A stretch of 7,111 bases of DNA from Verrucomicrobiales bacterium (GTDB lineage: Bacteria; Verrucomicrobiota; Verrucomicrobiia; Verrucomicrobiales; V1-33): positions 1-7,111 of the forward strand of contig JAQGPD010000621.1 of NCBI GenBank assembly GCA_028293305.1. Direction: 5' to 3'. A model generated the notes under the pieces. It was not told where the DNA came from and made no database searches. It was given only the letters and a program-made list of their open reading frames with translations. The position numbers were made by a program, and so were the translations under genes. Shown piece by piece: positions 1-6,372 of the stretch (position 1 is the stretch's first letter; each line of letters begins with the position of its first letter).

Positions 1-711
1 TCCGGAGTGATCAACACCAGCATCGGCATCACCGACGTTGGCACGGCCGTCCCACGCAGCGCGGCCACCACGGATGGCTCGATTTTTTACGCAGGGACCT
101 CCACAGGCATTCGATATGTTGGAACTCCGAGCGGTTCCGCGACTTCCGTCTTGATCGACACCCGGAACAGCCGCGAAGTCCAGTTGAGCGGCGGAAATCT
201 GATTGCCTCCAACGGCTCCACGGCCATCACCGGCAAGGTGCAATCCTACGGCCCGCTGCCCACCTCCACCACAGCCGCCATCCCGCTGGTTTCCTTGGGC
301 ACAGCGGACGCCGTGAATGGATTTGTCATGTTCGACCTCGACGCCGGAGTGGCCGGAGACGATACCCTGTATGCCCTCAGCACAGTGACCAATACCGTGG
401 TAAAATATTCCTTCGATGGAACCACCTGGCTGGCCAACGGCAACATCCCCGCCAGTGGCGCGGTCAACCTGACCGGAGCTGCGAATGGCTCCACCGTGAG
501 TCTTTTCCTCACAAGCGGCGCCAGTCTCTATGCCTACTCGGACGCCTCCGGCTATAACACCACCCTGACCGGAACGCTGGGCACCGCCATCGCCACCGCC
601 GGAACCAACACCGCCTTCCGTGGCATCGCCCAATTCGCCATTCCGGAACCGGGTGCCGGATTGCTCGGCCTGCTGGGCCTGACAACTTTCCTGCGCCGCC
701 GCCGCCGCTAG
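1..711 (+). CDS. PEP-CTERM sorting domain protein, C-terminal part
   Basis: The reading frame is already open at base 1, so this is the last 236 residues of a longer gene whose start and signal peptide lie outside the window; the GTG at base 7 is probably internal. The visible body is rich in Gly, Thr, Ser and Ala, with repeated short beta-strand-like stretches such as DDTLYAL and VVKYSFDGTTW. This resembles secreted beta-propeller-like proteins, which is inference. The last 23 residues (bases 640-708) are a textbook PEP-CTERM tail: an IPEP motif, a hydrophobic Gly/Leu helix, then five arginines. In known systems such tails direct export, recognition by an exosortase and release or anchoring at the cell surface or in the exopolysaccharide layer. 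The gene is followed by its own terminator. The specific function of the body is unknown. Confidence 0.9.
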   Translation, partial: SGVINTSIGITDVGTAVPRSAATTDGSIFYAGTSTGIRYVGTPSGSATSVLIDTRNSREVQLSGGNLIASNGSTAITGKVQSYGPLPTSTTAAIPLVSLGTADAVNGFVMFDLDAGVAGDDTLYALSTVTNTVVKYSFDGTTWLANGNIPASGAVNLTGAANGSTVSLFLTSGASLYAYSDASGYNTTLTGTLGTAIATAGTNTAFRGIAQFAIPEPGAGLLGLLGLTTFLRRRRR

Positions 712-753
712 GAATTTGGAAAAAGTCACCGCATTCCGGGGTATCATTTCAAC

Positions 754-795
754 ACCCGGCTTGGATAGGCTCATCCCTGTCCAAGCCGGGTTTTT
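754..795 (+). terminator. Intrinsic (Rho-independent) terminator
   Basis: A perfect 12-bp GC-rich stem pairs bases 754-765 (ACCCGGCTTGGA) with 780-791. It encloses a 14-base loop and runs straight into five T residues (791-795). It lies 43 bases after the stop of the PEP-CTERM gene and ends that transcript. The other strand has no matching T-run, so it is unlikely to act well on the facing lipoprotein gene. Confidence 0.88.
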
Positions 796-975
796 CATGC
801 ACGGAAGCCATTTTGTTCCATGCAGGAAAAACCCCTAACAAGCCAGGTTGGTGGCCAACCGGTGTCCATTTCAAACCGATTCCGAGGCCGCGTCCGGTTT
901 GCCATACAACCCAAACGGTTCTGTATAACGAATTAGGAATCCGGGCGGAATGCCAGCGCAAATCCCGGCAAAACC
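796..975. other. Convergent intergenic region
   Basis: This is the space between the terminator and the stop codon of the facing lipoprotein gene. It holds one short hairpin (GGTTGG at 846-851, CCAACC at 855-860, 3-base loop) without a T-tract on either side. Small open frames cross it on both strands but show no recognisable protein features, and they overlap the terminator or the lipoprotein gene. I see no gene here. Confidence 0.5.
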
Positions 976-1875
976 TCACTGAAGCCGCAGGCCGTGCGCG
1001 CGCCAGAAAGCGGTCAGGGCCGCCGGCGAGCCGTTGAAAACGTTGCGCTCCACCGGGCGGTCCATGTCACCGAACCACGGGCTGAATTGATAGCGGCCAT
1101 GGGAATAGACCTTCGGCCGCGACCGGCCGCCTTCCCAATCGACCCCGCCATATTGCCACAAAGTCCAATCGGCCCACACCCGGTATTGATTCAAAAGCCC
1201 GCGGGGATGCACGGGCGCGGGGAACACCGGACCGGCACCGCTCTCATGCGAATAGAGTGCCAGCCAATAAGGCGCGCGGCGCAACCGGGCCTTGGTCGCG
1301 GCATCGGCCTGGCCCAGCAGAAGTTTCAAATGCTGGCTGTTTTCCAGATAGGCGACCGGCACCACGCCCGTGCGGGATTCCACGCGGTCCATGAAGCGCA
1401 GAATATCCGATAGCCGGGAATTGGCGTCATAGTCCCCGCACAGCAAAAGGGCCGGGGCATTCCAGGAACGGCTGCGGGCGAGGGCCTGCGCGCGGTTCAC
1501 AAACTGATCCGCCTGGGCCACGGCATCCACATGATTCTGCAGCCGGTAATAGACTCCTGGCAAAAGTCCCGCGCGGTCCGCGGAGGCCAGGAAGCTGCCG
1601 CACTTCGTGTCCAGATTCCCGCCTTTCCCCGCCCTCGCTATCAAACCGCTGGCTCCATTCAGCCGCAGGGCGCTGACATCATTTTCTGAAAATCCACGTC
1701 CATTGCGCTGACGCTCCTTGGGATCATAGGCGGAGACATTGATGATCTGCGGCAACCCCGCGCCACTGCCGCCACCCCGCTGGGCCGGGCCTTGCGGCGC
1801 GGCATTTCCCGTGGGGTCGGGATGGGCGCATTGTGTCAGGAGGAGGAACAGTGGCAGCAGGAAATAGGGTTTCAT
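976..1875 (-). CDS. Lipoprotein with GH25 (lysozyme-like) domain
   Basis: The protein has 299 residues. Residues 1-15 form a Lys-plus-hydrophobic signal peptide ending at Cys16 (LLTQC), a probable lipidation site although Gln before the Cys is unusual. A Gly/Pro/Gln-rich linker (about 20-42) follows. Residues 43-295 match the layout of glycoside hydrolase family 25, the muramidases that cut the MurNAc-GlcNAc bond of peptidoglycan. Matching elements are the INVS strand (45-48), RAGKGG (81-86), AGLLPGVYY (102-110), TGVVPVAYL (169-177), YWLALY (203-208), TLWQYGG (238-244) and ERNVFNGS (276-283). The usual first Asp of the D-V-S motif is Asn46, and the usual D-x-E is Asp148-Tyr-Asp150, so activity may be altered or lost. 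The ATG at 1873-1875 is chosen because the signal peptide begins there; no Shine-Dalgarno sequence is visible. The likely location is the outer membrane facing the periplasm, which is inference. Confidence 0.8.
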   Translation of the reverse strand: MKPYFLLPLFLLLTQCAHPDPTGNAAPQGPAQRGGGSGAGLPQIINVSAYDPKERQRNGRGFSENDVSALRLNGASGLIARAGKGGNLDTKCGSFLASADRAGLLPGVYYRLQNHVDAVAQADQFVNRAQALARSRSWNAPALLLCGDYDANSRLSDILRFMDRVESRTGVVPVAYLENSQHLKLLLGQADAATKARLRRAPYWLALYSHESGAGPVFPAPVHPRGLLNQYRVWADWTLWQYGGVDWEGGRSRPKVYSHGRYQFSPWFGDMDRPVERNVFNGSPAALTAFWRAHGLRLQ

Positions 1876-2206
1876 GTTTCAGTGAAAAAAGTTAGGTATG
1901 GTCATGGGGGGATTGCACGGACACCGCGCCCTGGCCCGGGTGGACGATGCCGGCGGTTTCAAGCAGCGGAGGGAAGAGGATGGAACGGCCCGCCATCAAA
2001 ACAGGAACCGGTCCACCAGGCAAGCGTTTGTGGAACGTGCATGGGGCCATGGTTGCGCCGCGAGGCAACTTTTCCGGCTTCGCCGTCGTAGTTTGAAGAC
2101 AATCCACGGCCCGCCACGGCGGCCTGCCCCGCTAGGAATCCTCCGGGCGTCTCTTGTATAGGCGCTTGTCCGCCGCCGGTGTTGTTGCATCCTTGTTTAC
2201 ACTCCC
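1876..2206. other. Divergent intergenic region (331 bases)
   Basis: This region separates the minus-strand lipoprotein gene from the plus-strand flavin monooxygenase gene and must hold promoters for both. I could not find a -35/-10 pair good enough to call on either strand. Overlapping open frames run through it on both strands (for example 1898-2161 plus and 1892-2107 minus), as expected in GC-rich DNA. Their translations are Arg/Pro/Gly-rich and look like noise, so none is annotated. A short palindrome, CCGCCACGGCGG near 2113-2124, is the only structure noted, and no function is assigned. Confidence 0.5.
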
Positions 2207-3271
2207 ATGAATCCCCCCCGGTTCCCTCTTTTTTCGATTCTGGATCTTGTGCCCATCCGTCAGGGCGGGACCGCCTCCAAGGCATTCTCCGAAAGTCTGG
2301 ATCTCATCCGGCACGCTGAAAAATGGGGCTATCACCGATTCTGGGTGGCTGAGCATCATAACATTTCCGGGGTTGCCAGCGCGGCCACTTCCGTCGTGAT
2401 CGGCCACCTTGCGGCCGGCACCTCCACCATCCGTGTGGGGTCGGGCGGCATCATGCTGCCGAATCATGCACCCTTGCTCATCGCCGAGCAATTCGGGACC
2501 TTGGAATCCCTGTTTCCTGGCAGGATCGACCTTGGGCTGGGCCGTGCTCCCGGCGGGGATCAGCCCACTGCGCGGGCCCTGCGGCGGGCGCTTGGAAGCA
2601 GCGGTGACACCTTTCCGCAGGACGTGATGGAACTGAAAAGTTACCTCGCGCCCGCGGTTCCCTATCAGGTCGTCCGGGCTGTGCCGGGGCAGGGGTTGGA
2701 TGTGCCTTTGTATCTGCTGGGCTCCAGCACTTTCAGCGCGCAACTCGCCGCGGAGTTGGGATTGCCCTTCGCTTTCGCCTCCCATTTCGCGCCGGACTCC
2801 CTGCACGATGCCCTGCGACTTTACCGGAAAGGTTATAAGCCGTCGCCGGGAAATCCCAAACCGCATGTCATGGTGGGAGTCAACGTTTTCGCCGCCGCAA
2901 CCGATGCCAAAGCGAGCGTGCTTTTCACGACTCTCCAACAAATGTTCCTCAATCTGGTCCGGGGCCGCCCCCAGCCCATGCCGCCTCCCGTGGACAGCAT
3001 GGACGGCATCTGGAACGCCGGCGAGGAAGCCTACGTGAGCCGCATGACATCGTTCAGTGTCGTCGGAGGACCGGACAAATTGAAGCAGGGTCTGACTAAA
3101 ATTCTGGCGGAAACCGGAGCCGACGAAATCATGACCACCGCGCAGATTTACGACCACCAGGCACGCTTGGAATCCTTTGAAATAGCGGCTTCGGTGTTCA
3201 AGGAAATTCAGCATTCCTCACTGTCCGCAAGCATGGCCGGTCAGGCCACGGCGGGCGCATCAATCTCTTGA
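2207..3271 (+). CDS. LLM class flavin-dependent oxidoreductase
   Basis: The protein has 354 residues, full length for the bacterial luciferase-like monooxygenase superfamily, in the YhbW-like or 'luciferase family group 1' branch. These TIM-barrel enzymes use reduced FMN and oxygen to oxidise small molecules, in the cytoplasm. Signature segments occur in order: FSILDLVPIRQG (9-20), the WVAEHHN motif (46-52), IRVGSGGIMLPNHAPL (75-90), FPGRIDLGLGRAPGGD (103-118) after a GTLE stretch, YLLGSS (169-174) and a C-terminal VGGPDKL...ADEIM...IYDH region (286-317). Nothing is truncated. The substrate cannot be read from sequence, and this branch has few characterised members. The ATG at 2207 places FSILDL at the expected distance from the N-terminus; no Shine-Dalgarno sequence is visible. 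An aldo/keto reductase gene follows 126 bases downstream in the same direction but appears to have its own promoter. Confidence 0.95.
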   Translation: MNPPRFPLFSILDLVPIRQGGTASKAFSESLDLIRHAEKWGYHRFWVAEHHNISGVASAATSVVIGHLAAGTSTIRVGSGGIMLPNHAPLLIAEQFGTLESLFPGRIDLGLGRAPGGDQPTARALRRALGSSGDTFPQDVMELKSYLAPAVPYQVVRAVPGQGLDVPLYLLGSSTFSAQLAAELGLPFAFASHFAPDSLHDALRLYRKGYKPSPGNPKPHVMVGVNVFAAATDAKASVLFTTLQQMFLNLVRGRPQPMPPPVDSMDGIWNAGEEAYVSRMTSFSVVGGPDKLKQGLTKILAETGADEIMTTAQIYDHQARLESFEIAASVFKEIQHSSLSASMAGQATAGASIS

Positions 3272-3341
3272 TTATCGGCTGCCTGCGGCGTCATTCGCAG
3301 TGCCAGCCACGCCGAAGTTTCCGCCCACCGATCAGAGTATC

Positions 3342-3371
3342 CTGACAACTTCCGCGATTTTTCATTACAAT
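3342..3371 (+). promoter_or_regulatory. Putative sigma-70-type promoter of aldo/keto reductase gene
   Basis: A -35 box CTGACA (3342-3347, one mismatch to TTGACA) and a -10 box TACAAT (3366-3371, one mismatch to TATAAT) are separated by 18 bases in an AT-rich patch that stands out from the GC-rich surroundings. Transcription would begin near 3378, leaving a short A-rich leader of about 20 bases before the ATG at 3398 with no Shine-Dalgarno sequence. A small inverted repeat (TTACA 3365-3369, TGTAA 3381-3385) spans the -10 box and the start site and could be an operator; that part is speculative. Confidence 0.55.
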
Positions 3372-3397
3372 AACCTAACCTGTAAAAAATCATCATC

Positions 3398-4438
3398 ATG
3401 GAATACCGCCAACTCGGGGCTTCCGGCCTCAAAGTTCCAGTCCTCACCCTCGGCACCGGCACCTTCGGGGGCACCGGGGAATTGTTCACCGCCTTCGGCA
3501 CCAGCGGTGTGGAGGAAGCCACGAGGCTCGTGGACATCTGCCTGGAAGCGGGACTGAACATGTTCGACAGCGCCGACATCTACTCCGCGGGAAATGCCGA
3601 GGTTATTCTGGGCAAAGCGATCGCGGGCCGGCGGGACAAGGTGCTGATTTCCACCAAAGCGACTTTCCGCCTGGGCGACGGACCCAATGACGTCGGCTCC
3701 TCGCGGCACCATCTCACACGGTCCATCGATGCGGCATTGAAGCGATTGGGAACGGATTACATCGATCTGTTTCAACTGCACGGTTTCGACGCCCTGACAC
3801 CTGTGGAGGAAACGCTGTCCACCCTGGATCATTTTGTCAGGGCCGGTAAAATCCGTTATCTGGGATGCTCCAATTTTTCCGGCTGGCACCTCATGAAATC
3901 GCTCGCCGTGGCGGAGCGTTATGGCTGGACGAAATATGTGGCGCACCAGGCCTATTACTCCCTCGTGGGAAGAAGTTATGAATGGGAACTGATGCCCTTG
4001 GCCGCCGACCAGAAAGTGGGCGGGGTCGTTTGGAGTCCGCTGGGCTGGGCCCGCCTGACTGGAAAAATCAGCCGCACCAAGCCGCTTCCTCCCGGCAGCC
4101 GCCTCCAAAGCCAAACCGCCATCGACGTGGGACCGCCGGTCGAGGACGAGTATCTTTACAAAGTGGTCGATGCCCTCGAGGAGGTCGCCGAGGAATGCGG
4201 GAAATCCGTCCCCCAGACTGCGCTGAATTGGCTGCTGCAACGCCCCACCGTCGCCACCCTCATCATCGGCGCGCGCAACGAGGAACAACTCCGCCAAAAT
4301 TTGGGAGCCATCGGCTGGAACCTCACCCCCGCCCAGGTCGCCAAACTGGAAGCCGCCAGCGACACCCCTCTGGCCTATCCATACTTCCATCAAAAAGGCT
4401 TTTCGGAACGGAATCCTTTCCCCACCGACCGCGCCTGA
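3398..4438 (+). CDS. Aldo/keto reductase
   Basis: The protein has 346 residues, full length for the bacterial AKR type that includes the YajO/Tas/YghZ-like enzymes. These are (beta/alpha)8-barrel cytoplasmic enzymes that reduce aldehydes and ketones with NADPH. The catalytic tetrad is complete: Asp57 and Tyr62 in the FDSADIY segment, Lys87 in ISTKATF and His128 in LFQLHGF. Other family marks are MEYRQLGASGLKV at the N-terminus, RLGTDYIDLFQ (116-126), IRYLGCSNFSGW (152-163), VVWSPLGWARLTGK (210-223) and the cofactor-binding IIGARNEEQL (289-298). The start is firm because the MEYRQLG.SGL beginning is typical of the family. It lies 126 bases downstream of the flavin monooxygenase on the same strand, with a likely promoter between them. 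The natural substrate is unknown. A sugar or aldehyde detoxification role would fit the family, but this is inference. Confidence 0.95.
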   Translation: MEYRQLGASGLKVPVLTLGTGTFGGTGELFTAFGTSGVEEATRLVDICLEAGLNMFDSADIYSAGNAEVILGKAIAGRRDKVLISTKATFRLGDGPNDVGSSRHHLTRSIDAALKRLGTDYIDLFQLHGFDALTPVEETLSTLDHFVRAGKIRYLGCSNFSGWHLMKSLAVAERYGWTKYVAHQAYYSLVGRSYEWELMPLAADQKVGGVVWSPLGWARLTGKISRTKPLPPGSRLQSQTAIDVGPPVEDEYLYKVVDALEEVAEECGKSVPQTALNWLLQRPTVATLIIGARNEEQLRQNLGAIGWNLTPAQVAKLEAASDTPLAYPYFHQKGFSERNPFPTDRA

Positions 4439-4463
4439 ACCGGCCGACCCTATCCGAATGCAC

Positions 4464-4495
4464 CCGGGGACCGATCACTTCGGATCGGTCCCCGG
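4464..4495. terminator. Hairpin at convergent gene ends
   Basis: A perfect 13-bp stem pairs CCGGGGACCGATC (4464-4476) with 4483-4495 around a 6-base loop (ACTTCG). It sits between the stop of the aldo/keto reductase gene (4438) and the last codons of the minus-strand operon. One arm and the loop encode the final residues PGTDPK and the stop of the 512-residue protein. Neither side has a T-tract, so it is not a classical intrinsic terminator. It may block converging polymerases or protect 3' ends of both transcripts. Confidence 0.5.
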
Positions 4496-6013
4496 TGCTG
4501 TGGAAAACACGATGTCTTCCACAGCAGCGTCCGCGGGGTGCGGAAGGCCAGTCGCTCCCACCGATCGCAGGATGAACCAGGATCCTGCGGCGTCCGTGGT
4601 ATAACGGATAGGCTTTCCGTCGATATCCAACAGCGAAACCTTGGGAGTGAAGAGCTTGTCATCCAAATTGGCCAATTCGGCGGGATATCTTCCATGAGTC
4701 AAAAACTCGAGTTCCAGGGCGGCGGCGAGGTGCTGCAGCGTGGCATGCATGATGGGAATGGCATGGATTCTAAAAAGATAGGGTTTCGGATCGCTAAATG
4801 GTGCAAATACACCCACGGGTCCGAAGTTGGTAGGCAACCTGGGCTGGGAAACTTTTCTGTCCGCCCAAAATTCCATCGGTCCCAACGGTGCCGTTCCAGC
4901 ATGGCTCCATTCATAAAACTTGCTATTAAGCACGCCTGCATTGATGTAATAATAGTCCGGGGCGATGTATTCCCATAAAATATGCTGCCATTGCGAGGCC
5001 TCCCGCAAAGGTAGAATCGTCTTGTCATAGTGCTCAAGAAGCTCCGTGATAGCGAGGCGATCCGCTTCCTGAGCTCTTTGACCGCTGGCCTGCAGCAGTG
5101 CCGGGTAATTTTTCCCCATTATCCTGGTTAGGAGTTCCGCCGGCCAGGAATGCCGGATGAGGCCTTCGCGGAGATAGGCGCTTTGAGCTTGGAGCATGCC
5201 ATTGGCACAGATGTGATAGAAAAGGCCCGACTCCGCAAAATAGGCTTGTGCCAAATTGTCGGTTACCCGGAAAACAGGCAGTGCTTCCTCCGCGAGACCG
5301 GCCTCCATTTTGGCCAATCCATACAACGTCAGGCACCGTGTCATATACGAGATTGTGGTTAGCGGAATTTCGCTGTAAATCGATGGGGAGCGGGAGTCTG
5401 ATGCGCCCGATGGGAAGCGGGCTGCGGGACGTTTGGCGGCTTCAAGGATCGCCTTGATATCGGACACCACGCCTTCATCCGATAGCAGTTCCTCCGCCGC
5501 GGATTTTCCGGCGACCGCCGGGGGCAGCGTTCCCACGCGGCGGAAAAAGGCGCACCATGCCTCCAGATTGTTGTTTTTTGGCTTTGAGGGAAAAGTGACC
5601 CGGATGCTTCCGTTAGGTTGCCGTGTGGCCACGTCGGTTTTTTTCAACCAAAGCGCAAGCTGGGGCGCGGGCTGCCGGGCATCCCCGAATACTCCTTCGA
5701 ATGGCGGTGAGGCAAGGAAGTTTTCCTGAGCCGGTGGTTGCGGCGTCGTGAGTTGCGACCACTCGGTGGCCATGCCCAAAGCGGCGATACGTTGTTTTTC
5801 CTGAAGCAAAAGGCGTCGGCCATACCATCTGGAACCTGTGTAAAAAAGGGTTATGAGCGTTGCCGTGGCGAGGTAAACCTTCACGCTGGTCTGACTGAAA
5901 AAGATACGTCCCAAGCCGGCTGAAAAGGAGCGGATTGCCGGGATTCCACGACGGCGGAAGAACTTGGCCAGTCTCCGGAAGGTAGGGAATGAATCGGGTG
6001 GATCGGGGTGCAT
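4475..6013 (-). CDS. Membrane-anchored protein of unknown function, third gene of ECF operon
   Basis: The protein has 512 residues and is not recognised as a characterised family. An Arg/Lys-rich N-terminus (about 12-37) precedes one membrane helix at about residues 44-60 (VKVYLATATLITLFYTG). A long mostly helical, probably periplasmic region follows (about 65-430), including the Tyr/Trp-rich segment LWEYIAPDYYYI (346-357). The C-terminal part (about 423-502) has LELEFLTHGRYPAEL, DIDGKPIRY and ILRSVGATG, matching the pseudopilin-like 'KHGRYP.sL...DGkPl.Y....g.y.lYSvG' module common in Verrucomicrobia and Planctomycetes proteins. I chose the ATG at 6011-6013, 29 bases after the previous stop. 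A longer in-frame start at 6193 would overlap the preceding gene by 151 bases and adds only low-complexity sequence. No Shine-Dalgarno sequence exists, so translation is probably coupled to the upstream genes. It is co-transcribed with the sigma factor, so it may be a sensor, effector or target of that regulon (inference). Confidence 0.8.
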   Translation of the reverse strand: MHPDPPDSFPTFRRLAKFFRRRGIPAIRSFSAGLGRIFFSQTSVKVYLATATLITLFYTGSRWYGRRLLLQEKQRIAALGMATEWSQLTTPQPPAQENFLASPPFEGVFGDARQPAPQLALWLKKTDVATRQPNGSIRVTFPSKPKNNNLEAWCAFFRRVGTLPPAVAGKSAAEELLSDEGVVSDIKAILEAAKRPAARFPSGASDSRSPSIYSEIPLTTISYMTRCLTLYGLAKMEAGLAEEALPVFRVTDNLAQAYFAESGLFYHICANGMLQAQSAYLREGLIRHSWPAELLTRIMGKNYPALLQASGQRAQEADRLAITELLEHYDKTILPLREASQWQHILWEYIAPDYYYINAGVLNSKFYEWSHAGTAPLGPMEFWADRKVSQPRLPTNFGPVGVFAPFSDPKPYLFRIHAIPIMHATLQHLAAALELEFLTHGRYPAELANLDDKLFTPKVSLLDIDGKPIRYTTDAAGSWFILRSVGATGLPHPADAAVEDIVFSTAPGTDPK

Positions 6014-6042
6014 GGTGTGAATGGTGTGAATGGTGTGAATGG
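6012..6042 (-). repeat. 9-base tandem repeat between operon genes 2 and 3
   Basis: The plus strand reads ATGGTGTGA three times in perfect register (6012-6038), followed by a partial ATGG (6039-6042), giving 3.4 copies. On the coding (minus) strand the whole 29-base spacer after the stop codon of the 109-residue gene is CC followed by three copies of ATTCACACC, then the ATG of the 512-residue gene. Each copy therefore carries ATT where the true start has ATG. The unit is a multiple of three and would not shift the frame, but copy changes would alter the stop-to-start distance in 9-base steps. Confidence 0.95.
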
Positions 6043-6372
6043 TCAGGGGTTGAAATTGAGGGCCAGCCAGGGATCGTCGGCCGCGCCGCCATCCCGGAAA
6101 GCCGGCGGCGTCGGGGTCACAGGCTGGAGAACACGTCCCGGCGTCGGCGTTGGCGGAGGGGTGGTGAAATGCAGCAGGGCGATCACGCTCCACGCGGTTG
6201 TCAGGAAGACCGTGAAAAACTTGCCGAAAATGGGAGGCGCAGGGGGCGGGATCGCGGTTGTCAGGATGCTGGATCGCCAGTCCGCGGGCAGCGCTGGCGT
6301 GGGTAGCCCGCCGAGCATCCGCTCCACGGGATCGGGTCCGGAATTGCCATGTGGGGGGAAGTCAGGGTGCAT
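6043..6372 (-). CDS. Small single-pass membrane protein, candidate anti-sigma factor
   Basis: The protein has 109 residues. The N-terminal half is presumably cytoplasmic and contains DPVERMLGGLPTPALPADWR (14-33), similar in style to the 'DPL..LL......P..P..f...vl' segment of short anti-sigma-like proteins encoded next to ECF sigma factors in the PVC group. A Pro-rich stretch leads into one membrane helix (about 52-69, FFTVFLTTAWSVIALLHF), then a Pro/Thr-rich tail ending in NFNP. No HxxxCxxC zinc motif is present; the protein has no cysteine at all. The start overlaps the 3' end of the sigma factor gene by 11 bases, which implies translational coupling and roughly equal expression, as expected for an anti-sigma partner. 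That role is inferred from position and topology, not from a recognised domain. Confidence 0.75.
   Translation of the reverse strand: MHPDFPPHGNSGPDPVERMLGGLPTPALPADWRSSILTTAIPPPAPPIFGKFFTVFLTTAWSVIALLHFTTPPPTPTPGRVLQPVTPTPPAFRDGGAADDPWLALNFNP

Noticed and set aside
694..708. CGC trinucleotide run at the end of the PEP-CTERM gene as a slippage switch
   Set aside because: Five CGC codons encode the arginine cluster that all PEP-CTERM tails need; the run is short and copy changes would keep the frame.
846..860. Short hairpin GGTTGG/CCAACC as a terminator for the lipoprotein gene
   Set aside because: The stem is only 6 bp with a 3-base loop and there is no T-tract on the minus strand.
2132..3214. 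A 360-codon open frame on the minus strand opposite the flavin monooxygenase gene
   Set aside because: It lies antisense to a well-recognised enzyme, its translation is low in structure and rich in Gly/Arg/His/Gln, and it matches no family. Such long shadows are expected from GC-rich codon use.
3365..4393. A 342-codon open frame on the minus strand opposite the aldo/keto reductase gene
   Set aside because: It is antisense to an intact enzyme with all catalytic residues, and its own translation shows no domain.
6012..6042. The 9-base tandem array as a CRISPR or iteron origin
   Set aside because: Units are far too short and have no spacers for CRISPR, and three small copies between operon genes without a replication gene do not support an origin.
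6014..6193. A 60-residue longer N-terminus for the 512-residue protein
   Set aside because: It would overlap the 109-residue membrane protein gene by 151 bases in another frame, its sequence looks like noise, and the 6013 start lies just after the upstream stop as expected in an operon.
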